NCBI RefSeq assembly: GCF_900186955.1
Contig: NZ_LT906438.1
Span: 3,596,001-3,660,000 of the forward strand
Direction: 5' to 3'
Length of the DNA: 64,000 nt
Source of the DNA: Bacillus pumilus
Lineage (GTDB): Bacteria > Bacillota > Bacilli > Bacillales > Bacillaceae
Shown here in pieces: positions 54,755-62,976 of the stretch. The position numbers and the translations under genes are program-made. Below the pieces are notes generated by a model, which had not been told where the DNA came from, ran no database searches, and was given only the letters and a program-made list of their open reading frames with translations. How positions within the stretch are numbered: the first letter of the stretch is position 1; each line of letters begins with the position of its first letter.

Positions 54755-55180
54755 TTAAAGAGCCTTCCAGCCCCGTTCAATCAGATGTTTAACATCGAGT
54801 GCAAAATCCTCACCCTTTTCCATCACGTCCTGGGCTCTTCCGGCAAAGTTACTGGCAACAGCCAGCTCCATTTTTTTTAATTCAAAGTGCAATATTTTTT
54901 GATCAATCTCGGCGATATATTTTTCATACTCATTGTTCACGATGTCATGCATGACATGATAGGCATCTTTTCGGTGGCGATGAAAGTCGGTTCCTCTCTC
55001 ACCTTTCCATGACGAATCTAGAGCAGGTTTCTTGATTTCCTTTATGTCTGACTGCGCAAGATCTTGTTCTGTTCGAATATTGCTTTTGGCTGTCTTTAAC
55101 CGAGAGATCATGTCATCAAATTCTGCACGTCTGTTTTCAATTCCCATATGCAGATGGTGTAGCATCTCGGATAAACTCAT
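54755..55180 (-). CDS. YwqH-like DUF5082 protein, paralogue 2 (T7SS-associated)
   Basis: A 141-residue helical, coiled-coil protein: MSLSEMLHHLHMGIENRRAEFDDMISRLKTAKSNI, DSSWKGERGTDF (the WKG/WxG-like turn) and the C-terminal VKHLIERGWKAL. Length and key positions match the other YwqH-like protein at 55764-56189. ATG 55180 follows GAGGTGG. In B. subtilis YwqH-type proteins accompany LXG toxins exported by the Yuk type VII system; no toxin gene follows here. It lies 282 bases after the YwqI-like gene. Confidence 0.7.
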   Translation of the reverse strand: MSLSEMLHHLHMGIENRRAEFDDMISRLKTAKSNIRTEQDLAQSDIKEIKKPALDSSWKGERGTDFHRHRKDAYHVMHDIVNNEYEKYIAEIDQKILHFELKKMELAVASNFAGRAQDVMEKGEDFALDVKHLIERGWKAL

Positions 55181-55462
55181 GTCATCCACCTCTATCGGAC
55201 CTCATACGAAAGCACAGCATCAGAGCCTTGGAAACGATCGACTCACTTGATTTTTCCAAACCTGACATTTCTATCGTTTTGCTTTCATTAAGTATAGTAT
55301 AAGGTGAAAAGCCTCAGTCTTAAATAGGGAAAAGGTGTCCTTTTAGTGACGTGTTTGGAAGAAAAACGGAATAACACAAGGTCGTAATTCCCGAATTATA
55401 TATGATCCCTTAGAACTATATTTCTTATCATCCCATGAAACCCATTAGAAAAATGATTGCCA

Positions 55463-55726
55463 TTATTTTGCCGCAATCGCTTCGTCCTGTTCTTTTAAAG
55501 TTTTCACATTAGAGCGCGTGTCCTGAACATTTTTGATTAAGGCTTCTTTAAAACTTGAAACCATTTCGTTCACCTCTGCTTCGCGCGCCGTCCACTTGGT
55601 CACAAATTCAAGGCTGTTTTCACCTGCTTTATCTGCTGCTTTTTTCATCGTTAATGCTTCGATTGCTTGGGAGACTTCATCTAGTTGATCCATAACTGTT
55701 TGGTAGTTTAACTTAATTTGTCCCAT
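55463..55726 (-). CDS. ywqI: YwqI-like DUF5344 protein (T7SS-associated)
   Basis: An 87-residue alpha-helical protein (MGQIKLNYQTVMDQLDEVSQAIEAL, ending TLKEQDEAIAAK) similar to B. subtilis YwqI, the small partner of YwqH and the LXG protein YwqJ. ATG follows GGAGG. It is 37 bases downstream of the YwqH gene, as in ywqHIJKL, but is followed not by ywqJ but by 282 bases and another YwqH paralogue. The DNA between is AT-rich with no gene seen. Confidence 0.75.
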   Translation of the reverse strand: MGQIKLNYQTVMDQLDEVSQAIEALTMKKAADKAGENSLEFVTKWTAREAEVNEMVSSFKEALIKNVQDTRSNVKTLKEQDEAIAAK

Positions 55727-55763
55727 CGTGATATCCTCCAGATTTGTTCAGCATGAAGGTAGC

Positions 55764-56189
55764 TTATAAGCTGCTCCATGCTTTTGAGATCAAGCGTTTG
55801 GCGTCCTCTACTGCGTCTTCTCCTTTTTCAGCAAGACGTGCGGCGTCTCCTGCTAAGGAACTGGCAAAGGATAACGCAGCTTGTTCGGCTTCTAACGTAC
55901 TGATTTTGAATTCGATGCGGCTCACGTAGCGTGGGTACTTGTCGTTCACAATCGTTTGCAGCGCATCATGTGCTTCATTCCGCTCTGATTTGAAATCCTG
56001 GCTTCGCTCACCTTTCCAAGAGGTCCCAAGCTTTGGCTGCTTGATTTGCTTCAGGTCTGTCTCTGCCGCATCTTGTTCACGTTCGACCTTACTTTTCGCC
56101 TTTTTCAGTCGAGCGATTTTCTCTTCGATTTCTGCTTTTTTACTTGTAATGCCACCGTTTAGGGCAGACAGCATATTTGATAAGCTCAT
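55764..56189 (-). CDS. ywqH: YwqH-like DUF5082 protein, paralogue 1 (T7SS-associated)
   Basis: A 141-residue helical protein: MSLSNMLSALNGGITSKKAEIEEKIARLKKAKSKVEREQ, GTSWKGERSQDF near residue 60, and AKRLISKAWSSL at the end. ATG 56189 follows GGAGGAGG; the longer frame to 56294 is rejected. Related to the protein at 54755-55180. YwqH-type proteins are thought to act as targeting partners of LXG toxins for the type VII (Yuk) exporter. Confidence 0.75.
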   Translation of the reverse strand: MSLSNMLSALNGGITSKKAEIEEKIARLKKAKSKVEREQDAAETDLKQIKQPKLGTSWKGERSQDFKSERNEAHDALQTIVNDKYPRYVSRIEFKISTLEAEQAALSFASSLAGDAARLAEKGEDAVEDAKRLISKAWSSL

Positions 56190-56447
56190 TATGGGTTCCT
56201 CCTCCTGACAAAAAATAAAAACGCTGCTTAGAGATCCTCTAAACGAGCGTAAGGTGAATAGCACTTTTTCCAATATTGTTATTATAAGGTTCAAAGACTC
56301 ATGTTTGAATAGGGATTTGTGCCCTTTTTATGGGATAAATATGCTTTCATTCTGCTTCTCATTACCCCTTAAGACCTCTTTTATAGGGGGTCTTAAATCC
56401 TGATTATTTGTTATATGTCACATATAGTCATGCAGACCTAGGACAAA

Positions 56448-56478
56448 CAAAAGCCGCTCGGTTGAGGAGCGGCTTTTG
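56448..56478 (-). terminator. Terminator of the ansAB-mleN operon
   Basis: CAAAAGCCGCTC / GAGCGGCTTTTG, a perfect 12-bp stem with a 7-base loop, followed by T3GTTTG on the minus strand. A weaker palindrome, TTAAGACC / GGTCTTAA, lies at about 56369-56396 in the same gap. Confidence 0.85.
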
Positions 56479-56486
56479 TAAACGGC

Positions 56487-57893
56487 TTATGAAGCTGATT
56501 CTTCTGATTCTTGTGGATTCTTAACGTACCAGATGAATTTCCCTGTATATCCGTAAATAATAGCAAGAGCAATGGCAACAAAGCTCAACCACATAAATGG
56601 TAAATAAGAGAATGTCGATACGCCTAGAATTCCCGCCATGTAAATCCCGTTATCTGACCAAGGAACCATTCCTGACGTCAGCGTACCACCGACCTCTGAG
56701 TTTCTGGATAAAACTCGTCTGTCTAACTTTAATTTATCATAGCTCTTTTCCATAATTTTCGGTGTAAGAATTAATGATACATACATCGCACAGCCAAAGA
56801 TATTGGCGAAGAATGCAACAACAAGTGTTGATAGAGTCACATTTCCTGCATTATGCAATTTCTTCTCGAATGTAGCGACGATGACTTTTAATACGCCCAA
56901 GTATTCAAGTACTCCACCGAAACCAAGTCCGAGAATAATCACCACTAGAGATCCTAACATATTGACAATACCGCCACGATTTAACAGCGTATTTAAGAAA
57001 TCAACATCTGAATTAATAGAGAAACCATTATAAGCTGTACCAAGTGCATCGGCTGGATTCATTCCCTGGAATGCCATTGCCCAGACAGCACCAAGAAGTG
57101 CGCCAATAGCAATAACAGGCATTGAAGGTTTTTTCAAGACAAGTAATAGTACAACAATCAACGCCGGAATAATCATCCAAATATTAATGGTGAATGTGTC
57201 CTGCAGTGCTTGTTTCAAAAACTCTACTTTGCCTTGATCAATATTTTTTCCGCCATACATAAATCCGGTGATTGTAAACATAATGGCTGTAATAACAAAG
57301 GCAGGAATGGATAAGACCATCATCGCTCTAACATGTGCGAGCACGTCCACTTTTGAAAGTGAGGAAGCGAGCACCGTACTATCAGATAAAGGAGATAACT
57401 TATCACCAAAATAGGCTCCAGATAAAACGGCTCCAGCCACGATAGGTAATGGAATTCCCAATCCTTCACCAAGTGCAATCATGGCAATACCTGCAGTTCC
57501 AACTGTCCCCCATGATGTACCTGTAGCAACAGACATAATGGAACAGATGATCAGCGTAGCTAGTAAGAAAATATTAGGATGAATAAATTCCAGTCCGTAA
57601 TAAATTAATGTTGGTACCACTCCGCCGGCAATCCATGTTCCAACAAGTGCACCTACTGCAATTAAAATCAAAACAGCCTCTAAACCATTCGATATCCCTT
57701 TTGTAATGGCGTTTTGAAGGTCTTTGTATGAATGTCCTAATCGAATACCTAAAGCAATGACCATAAACCATGAGATAAACAATGCCAGTTGAATATCCAA
57801 TTTGAAATAAAGAGTAAAAGATAAAACAATTGCTAAAAATAAGCCAAGTACAAACACGACTTCTAAAATAGACGGCAGACGTGGTGATTTCAT
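56487..57893 (-). CDS. mleN: Na+/H+ : malate/lactate antiporter MleN (NhaC family)
   Basis: A 468-residue NhaC-family membrane antiporter with about eleven spans; GTSWGTVGTAGIAMIALGEGLGIPLPIVAGAVLSGAYFGDKLSPLSDSTVLASSLSKVDVLAHVR (about 137-200) is the family core. Length equals B. subtilis MleN, which swaps Na+ and malate against H+ and lactate. ATG 57893 follows GGGAGG; the frame extends to 57956. Third gene of ansA-ansB-mleN, the B. subtilis order; mleA does not follow. Confidence 0.88.
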   Translation of the reverse strand: MKSPRLPSILEVVFVLGLFLAIVLSFTLYFKLDIQLALFISWFMVIALGIRLGHSYKDLQNAITKGISNGLEAVLILIAVGALVGTWIAGGVVPTLIYYGLEFIHPNIFLLATLIICSIMSVATGTSWGTVGTAGIAMIALGEGLGIPLPIVAGAVLSGAYFGDKLSPLSDSTVLASSLSKVDVLAHVRAMMVLSIPAFVITAIMFTITGFMYGGKNIDQGKVEFLKQALQDTFTINIWMIIPALIVVLLLVLKKPSMPVIAIGALLGAVWAMAFQGMNPADALGTAYNGFSINSDVDFLNTLLNRGGIVNMLGSLVVIILGLGFGGVLEYLGVLKVIVATFEKKLHNAGNVTLSTLVVAFFANIFGCAMYVSLILTPKIMEKSYDKLKLDRRVLSRNSEVGGTLTSGMVPWSDNGIYMAGILGVSTFSYLPFMWLSFVAIALAIIYGYTGKFIWYVKNPQESEESAS

Positions 57894-58036
57894 TGTGTTT
57901 CCTCCCTTTGTGCGTGCGTTAAGCGTTTTCAAAATATTGTGAAAAAAGTGTGTCAATTCGAAAGAAAGTGAATTGCCTGTTTTTCTCTATTTCACAGGCA
58001 ATTCTACATATTAATAAAATAAAATTTTTGATATTA

Positions 58037-59458
58037 TTATCGCTCTAGGAGCTCTGCACCCGCAATGCCAGGCTTTGTCATCTCGAATGGATTCAAAATA
58101 ATATCAAGTTCTTCTTCTGTTAACACATCATTTTGCAAGCAAAGATCTCTGATCGATTGTCCTGTTAAAATGGCTTCCCTTGCGATTCTAGCCGCGGCTT
58201 CATAGCCTAAGTGAGGGTTCACAGCAGTGATCACGCCTGCACTTTTTTCGACATATTCTTTCAAACGTATTTCATTTGCTTCAATGTCCACTAAGCAATG
58301 ATCTGTGAATGAACGGAATCCGTTATTCATTATACTAATAGATTGAAGCAAGTTAAAGACCAAAACAGGCTCCATCACATTTAACTCAAGCTGACCTGCT
58401 TCAGAGGCAAGACAGATGGTGTGGTCATTCCCAATGACCTGGAATGCGATTTGGTTAATGAGCTCTGCCATGACTGGATTGACTTTCCCAGGCATAATGG
58501 ATGATCCTGGCTGACGAGCTGGCAATGCAATTTCAGCAAGACCTGCACGCGGACCAGAAGCCATTAGGCGAAGGTCATTGGCAATCTTAGACATGTTCAT
58601 CATGCATACTTTTAATGCAGCAGACACTTCTGTGTAAGCATCTGTATTTTGCGTTGCATCCACAAGATGCTCTGCGCCTACAAGCGGAAGACCAGAAATA
58701 TCGGCCAGCTTCTTCACGACGATCTCAATATAACGAGGATCTGCATTTAGGCCTGTCCCAACAGCTGTTGCACCCATATTGACTTCATATAAATGCTGCT
58801 TTGATTGGTTGATCCGCTTAATATCACGGCTGAGCACGCGGCTGTAAGCCTCAAATTCCTGTCCTAAACGAATTGGAACAGCATCCTGTAGGTGCGTACG
58901 TCCCATTTTGATCACATGATCAAATTCTTTCGCTTTCTTTTTGAATACGTCCTGCATCGTTTGCATTGTCTCAAGCAGAATGTCTAACTGCTTCAATACA
59001 GCAATATGGATAGCTGTTGGAAACGAGTCATTCGTTGATTGTGACATGTTTACATGTGTGTTTGGGCTTAAATGGATGTATTCACCCTTTTGATGTCCCA
59101 TGATTTCTAGCGCTCTGTTTCCAATCACTTCATTGGCATTCATATTCATCGACGTTCCTGCGCCGCCTTGAATTGGGTCTACAATAAAGTACTCATGCAG
59201 CTTGCCTTCAATGACTTCATCAGAGGCTTGTACGATGGCATTTCCAATTCCTTCATATAAACGTCCAACTTCCATATTGGCTTGAGCAGCTGCTTTTTTC
59301 ACGATGGCAAAGGCTCTAATCAGTTCCTCGTGCATGCGATATCCAGTTATCGGGAAGTTTTCTTTTGCACGAAGGGTTTGAACCCCATAATACACGTCTG
59401 CCGGAATTTCTTTTTCTCCAAGAAAATCCTTCTCATGGCGATAAGTTGCTTGAACCAT
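58037..59458 (-). CDS. ansB: Aspartate ammonia-lyase (aspartase) AnsB
   Basis: A 473-residue fumarase/aspartase superfamily enzyme splitting L-aspartate to fumarate and ammonium. The signature GSSIMPGKVNPV near residue 318 (catalytic Ser in the flexible loop), NVNMSQSTNDSFPTA near 138 and GRTHLQDAVPIRLGQEF near 187 are clear. It follows ansA by 28 bases and precedes mleN; together they turn asparagine into fumarate and malate flux. Confidence 0.95.
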   Translation of the reverse strand: MVQATYRHEKDFLGEKEIPADVYYGVQTLRAKENFPITGYRMHEELIRAFAIVKKAAAQANMEVGRLYEGIGNAIVQASDEVIEGKLHEYFIVDPIQGGAGTSMNMNANEVIGNRALEIMGHQKGEYIHLSPNTHVNMSQSTNDSFPTAIHIAVLKQLDILLETMQTMQDVFKKKAKEFDHVIKMGRTHLQDAVPIRLGQEFEAYSRVLSRDIKRINQSKQHLYEVNMGATAVGTGLNADPRYIEIVVKKLADISGLPLVGAEHLVDATQNTDAYTEVSAALKVCMMNMSKIANDLRLMASGPRAGLAEIALPARQPGSSIMPGKVNPVMAELINQIAFQVIGNDHTICLASEAGQLELNVMEPVLVFNLLQSISIMNNGFRSFTDHCLVDIEANEIRLKEYVEKSAGVITAVNPHLGYEAAARIAREAILTGQSIRDLCLQNDVLTEEELDIILNPFEMTKPGIAGAELLER

Positions 59459-59486
59459 CTGATATGACCTGCTTTCTATAGAATAG

Positions 59487-60476
59487 TTAAATCACTAAAT
59501 CTTCTGCGATTGGCGTTTCCATAATCTTTTTCACTTCTCTTGGGTCTGTTGTTTTACCTAGTGCCCACATGAGTTTCGGCACGATGGCCTCTGTGTTCAT
59601 GTTTCGTGAACGTGCCACTAGTTCTTGATTGATTTTACGTCCTACTTCATACACGCTCATGTCTTCTCCTTCTTCAAGACACTGAGTTGTGATGACAACA
59701 GAAATGCCTTCTTCGAGCAATTCGTTGATTTTCTCTAAAAGGTTTCTTCCTTCGAAAGGAATTCCGCCACTGCCGTAGCTTTCGATGACGACTCCTTTGT
59801 AAACACCTTTGATTGCATCTAAGAACTCAGGCTTTAGACCTGGGTGCAATTTCAAGAGACAAACGTCAGTGTTTAAGGATGCATCTAATTTAAGCGGTTT
59901 CATTGACGATCTTTTTACTTTGCTATTGTATTCAATTTGATGGTTTTCAATCGATGCAATATATGGATAGTTAATACTTTCAAATGCATCATAGCTTTTC
60001 GTTCTTAGTTTGATTGCGCGTGTCCCTTGAATGACTCTGCCATCAAAGACAACATACACGCCGCCTACGCCGTCACATGCAAAGCGAATCGCATCGGTGA
60101 TGTTTTTCTTCGCATCTGTTTTCTTGAATGTAATCGGGATTTGTGAGCCTGTAATGACAATTGGCTTATCCGGATTTTGCAGCATATAAGATAGTGCTGC
60201 TGATGTATAGGCCATTGTATCGGTTCCATGCGTGACGACAAAGCCGTCATATTGATCATAATTTTCATAAATGGCTGTTGCGATATCCACCCAGTATTCA
60301 GGCTGCATATTTGTACTATCTATACTCATTAGGGACTTTGTGTCCATTGTGTACTCTGCATTAATTTCGTTTAAATAGCTTAAAAGGTCCTCAGCTTTAA
60401 CACCTGGAGCCAAACCATTTTCACTCTCTACAGATGCAATCGTCCCACCAGTGGTTAAAAGCAATAATTTCTTCAA
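59487..60476 (-). CDS. ansA: L-asparaginase AnsA
   Basis: A 329-residue type I (cytoplasmic) asparaginase: [22 protein letters not shown] carries the catalytic Thr near residue 10, and [18 protein letters not shown] near 86 carries the second Thr-Asp pair. TTG 60476 follows AGAGGTGG and gives the B. subtilis length; the longer frame to 60515 is rejected. First gene of ansAB-mleN, repressed by the divergent AnsR until asparagine is present. Confidence 0.95.
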   Translation of the reverse strand: MKKLLLLTTGGTIASVESENGLAPGVKAEDLLSYLNEINAEYTMDTKSLMSIDSTNMQPEYWVDIATAIYENYDQYDGFVVTHGTDTMAYTSAALSYMLQNPDKPIVITGSQIPITFKKTDAKKNITDAIRFACDGVGGVYVVFDGRVIQGTRAIKLRTKSYDAFESINYPYIASIENHQIEYNSKVKRSSMKPLKLDASLNTDVCLLKLHPGLKPEFLDAIKGVYKGVVIESYGSGGIPFEGRNLLEKINELLEEGISVVITTQCLEEGEDMSVYEVGRKINQELVARSRNMNTEAIVPKLMWALGKTTDPREVKKIMETPIAEDLVI

Positions 60477-60576
60477 CAGGTCCACCTCTTTCAGTAAAAT
60501 TACTTCGTTTGTCACACATATTATAAGCTAGCTTGTGCTATTCTATAATATACGCTTTACGCGTACCTTCATTGCC

Positions 60577-60605
60577 ATTATAGTCACATAACGCGAATTA
60601 ATCAA
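60577..60605 (-). promoter_or_regulatory. ansA promoter with AnsR-operator-like repeats
   Basis: Minus-strand TTGATT (60600-60605), 17-bp spacer, TATAAT (60577-60582). ACGCG elements recur around it: TTACGCGTA at 60557-60565, TAACGCGAATTA at 60589-60600 and TTACGCATAA at 60612-60621 or near. They are candidate AnsR sites controlling both divergent genes. Confidence 0.6.
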
Positions 60606-60683
60606 GAAATTATTACGCATAACACGTACATTCCATCACAAAATATGATATACTGTTGTTGTATATAAAGGAGCGTTCATGTA

Positions 60684-61031
60684 ATGATACTCGATCGTTT
60701 AACCACTCTTAGAAAAAAGAAAAAATGGTCTCTCCAGCATACGGCAGATCGCCTAGGTATCGCCAAAAGCACCTATGCCGGTTACGAATCTGGGTACCGA
60801 CGACCTTCGCTTGAAGCAGTGAAGCGCCTGGCTGATTTGTATGATACGTCCATTGATTTTTTACTTGGTAGAACGGACGAGCCAGAGATACAACGTAAAA
60901 TCTCTGACATCAAAATTGAACTGACGGAAGCAAAAGAAGGAACCATTCTTGTAGACGGCGTTCCCCTAAATGATGAAGAAATCAAACAGCTTGTTGCCTT
61001 TATTCGGGCGAAAAACACCCTAAAAGTATAA
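60684..61031 (+). CDS. ansR: AnsR, XRE-family repressor of ansAB
   Basis: A 115-residue XRE regulator: LDRLTTLRKKKKWSLQHTADRLGIAKSTYAGYESGYRRPSLEAVKRLADLYDTSIDFLLGRTDEP is a full HTH_3 domain, and the C-terminal half is an acidic, effector-binding-like tail. ATG follows AAAGGAG. Divergent from ansA, as in B. subtilis. Expected to repress ansAB-mleN and itself until asparagine is present. Confidence 0.92.
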   Translation: MILDRLTTLRKKKKWSLQHTADRLGIAKSTYAGYESGYRRPSLEAVKRLADLYDTSIDFLLGRTDEPEIQRKISDIKIELTEAKEGTILVDGVPLNDEEIKQLVAFIRAKNTLKV

Positions 61032-61040
61032 AAAACATAG

Positions 61041-61078
61041 AAAAGAGAGGCCCCTATTAATCGGGTGCCTCTCTTTCC
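61041..61078. terminator. Bidirectional terminator after ansR
   Basis: AAAGAGAGGC / GCCTCTCTTT, a perfect 10-bp stem, separates ansR from the convergent XRE gene. Confidence 0.82.
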
Positions 61079-61090
61079 TTTTTCAGCTGC

Positions 61091-61558
61091 TTAAGAATAA
61101 GGAGAAGACAGCTGACTTAATTCCTCTAACCGCCGCTTCGCTTCTTCTTTATTAAACGAACTATAATAGCGATAATTCTCATCATCTAAGATGCGGTAAT
61201 GCTGACTGAGCACATTTTGCTGAAGACGAAATGTGCCTTTTTTGATAGAAGTCCGCCACCAAACCTTTCCGCCGATTGTCCGTTCCACCGATAGATGCAA
61301 TTCATCATGTGCCACGACTTCCAGAATCTCAAGCGGATCATCCCCTAGTGTCCCTTTTAAAATGTCACTATCTCTGAATAATGCACATACGGCCGCCGTT
61401 TGCGTCCAGTTGAGGCGCAGCCTATTTTTTTCAACCTGATGCAAATGCCGTTTCGATAAACCAAGTACTTCAGCCATGCGGTCCTGCGTATAATTCTTTT
61501 CTTTTCGAATCCGTGTCATTTGTTCTGTGACGAGGTCGATTACCATCTCTTTATCCAT
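61091..61558 (-). CDS. XRE-family DNA-binding protein, unknown role
   Basis: A 155-residue protein: N-terminal HTH (VTEQMTRIRKEKNYTQDRMAEVLGLSKRHLHQVEKNRLRLNWTQTAAVCALFRDS) and a C-terminal domain of about 85 residues with KVWWRTSIKKGTFRLQQNVLSQHYRILDDENYRYYSSF. ATG 61558 follows AGGTGATG. The family name is not known to me. It stands alone between terminators, convergent with ansR; target genes unknown. Confidence 0.75.
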   Translation of the reverse strand: MDKEMVIDLVTEQMTRIRKEKNYTQDRMAEVLGLSKRHLHQVEKNRLRLNWTQTAAVCALFRDSDILKGTLGDDPLEILEVVAHDELHLSVERTIGGKVWWRTSIKKGTFRLQQNVLSQHYRILDDENYRYYSSFNKEEAKRRLEELSQLSSPYS

Positions 61559-61656
61559 CTCTCATCACCTCTCCGAGTGTTCAGTCTTTACTGACATCTT
61601 ACACGATTTCTTCGAAAAAGTGGCGCCTCATCCTTTAGAATATTGGCAAATACTAT

Positions 61657-62184
61657 CTAATTGATCTGCTCTTCGACCTGACCATGCTGCTGTCTCCAAT
61701 TCTCTTGGGCTGCCTGATTTAAATATGGATAGATCTCTTGTTTGACGGTTTGCTCGAATACTTCTTCATCTAAAATACTGTACGCTGGAATCTTGATCAA
61801 TTTCCCATCCATTTTCCGAATGAGCACATCCATGAAGAGAAATCCCCTTACACTGTACCGATGCCTGCGCATATTAATGGATTGAATGTCATGAAAAGGG
61901 ATCGTCCGCTCTCGATACAGTACAGCACCATTTTTTCCGCGCTGAATGCGAAAAATCACATTTCCCCTCTTCGTAAAAGCCGGCAGAATCATCAAAAAAG
62001 AGATCAAGCCATAGACAATGCCTAATAGTCCGCCTAAAAATAAAAACAATGTATAATTCGATTCAAATGTAAGAGCTTCCGAAAACAACCAAATACCAAT
62101 GATACCGAAGCCGCCCGTTGCTAAGAATGCCCATACCCTTAAAAAGGTCCTGCTTCTCACTTCTATTACTTCACTTGGATTCAA
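61657..62184 (-). CDS. YfjD-like membrane protein with PH-like domain
   Basis: A 175-residue protein: two spans (LRVWAFLATGGFGIIGIWLF and LFLFLGGLLGIVYGLISFLMILPAF), then a bacterial-PH-like soluble part (IPFHDIQSINMRRHRYSVRGFLFMDVLIRKMDGKLIKIPAY). TTG 62184 follows AAAGGAG. Third gene of a yfj-like row with the two genes upstream. In B. subtilis yfjABCD lies with LXG/T7SS-related genes; role here is inferred only from that context. Confidence 0.65.
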   Translation of the reverse strand: MNPSEVIEVRSRTFLRVWAFLATGGFGIIGIWLFSEALTFESNYTLFLFLGGLLGIVYGLISFLMILPAFTKRGNVIFRIQRGKNGAVLYRERTIPFHDIQSINMRRHRYSVRGFLFMDVLIRKMDGKLIKIPAYSILDEEVFEQTVKQEIYPYLNQAAQENWRQQHGQVEEQIN

Positions 62185-62205
62185 GCGTCATTCTCCTTTT
62201 CTCCA

Positions 62206-62964
62206 TTAGAATATAGAACGTAATCCGTCTCTATGAGCCGTCTCCACGCGAAATTCACTTTCTTTTATTCCCGACACAAGCCACGACTGTTTCTCACCTG
62301 GAATGACAAATAACATGGATTCCACATCAGGCGTATTATTTTTGTCGTAGACGACCTTCATGAGGGAGTCCATCTTTCCTTTTCTCTTCTGTACATCAGA
62401 AACAAATGCCTGCACGAGTTCTTCGTTCTCTGCTCGATGAAGGAAGGAGGGCCACTCATTCTTCGCCTCACTTGCTTGCTCTAATAGCTTTTCAAATTCC
62501 TCTGCTTGCAGGGTGACGACAGGTGCAGGGTGATCACTCATCTGTATATTGAAAAAGGCAGTCACTTGCTCCTCTGCCTGCTGGTCATCTTTCAGTTTTT
62601 GAATCTGATGGACTTGTTGATCATAAAGTGTATGGTGCGCATATACGCCCATCTGTGTCGTGTGAAAGGAGGTGCTGACTTCTTCATCTTCATCCCCAAA
62701 TCGAGATGCCTTGACGGTGTGAGATGCATCATTCATCGCCTGGATGAAATGACGGTATTCCGCTTTATAACGATATTGTCTGTTTCGAAATTCAAGTACA
62801 CCTTTTGCGAGCAAAGAGCGGCATGCAATTTCAAATAAAAACCCTAGGCGCTCGTCCTCTACATCAGGATAATAGGCTTCCTTCAAGGACATGCCCTGTT
62901 CAAAATAGCCTTCACTGTAAAAACTAAAGATGAGTTCCTCAATACTTAGACTTAGCTGATCCAA
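62206..62964 (-). CDS. YfjC-like protein, unknown function
   Basis: A 252-residue soluble protein without signal or membrane span: DQLSLSIEELIFSFYSEGYFEQGMSLKEAYYPDVEDERLG at the start, a Gln/Glu-rich middle and FVIPGEKQSWLVSGIKESEFRVETAHRDGLRSIF at the end. TTG 62964 follows AAGGAGA. Position between the glycine-zipper protein and the YfjD-like protein suggests the yfjBCD set. It resembles EspG/ESAT-6-chaperone-like proteins in size only, which is not evidence. Function unknown. Confidence 0.6.
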   Translation of the reverse strand: MDQLSLSIEELIFSFYSEGYFEQGMSLKEAYYPDVEDERLGFLFEIACRSLLAKGVLEFRNRQYRYKAEYRHFIQAMNDASHTVKASRFGDEDEEVSTSFHTTQMGVYAHHTLYDQQVHQIQKLKDDQQAEEQVTAFFNIQMSDHPAPVVTLQAEEFEKLLEQASEAKNEWPSFLHRAENEELVQAFVSDVQKRKGKMDSLMKVVYDKNNTPDVESMLFVIPGEKQSWLVSGIKESEFRVETAHRDGLRSIF

Positions 62965-62976
62965 CTTGATCTCTCC

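Noticed and set aside
56369..56396. TTAAGACC / GGTCTTAA inverted repeat
   Set aside because: Could be a weak hairpin, but no T-run on either strand and no gene needs it; the strong terminator at 56448-56478 already serves mleN.
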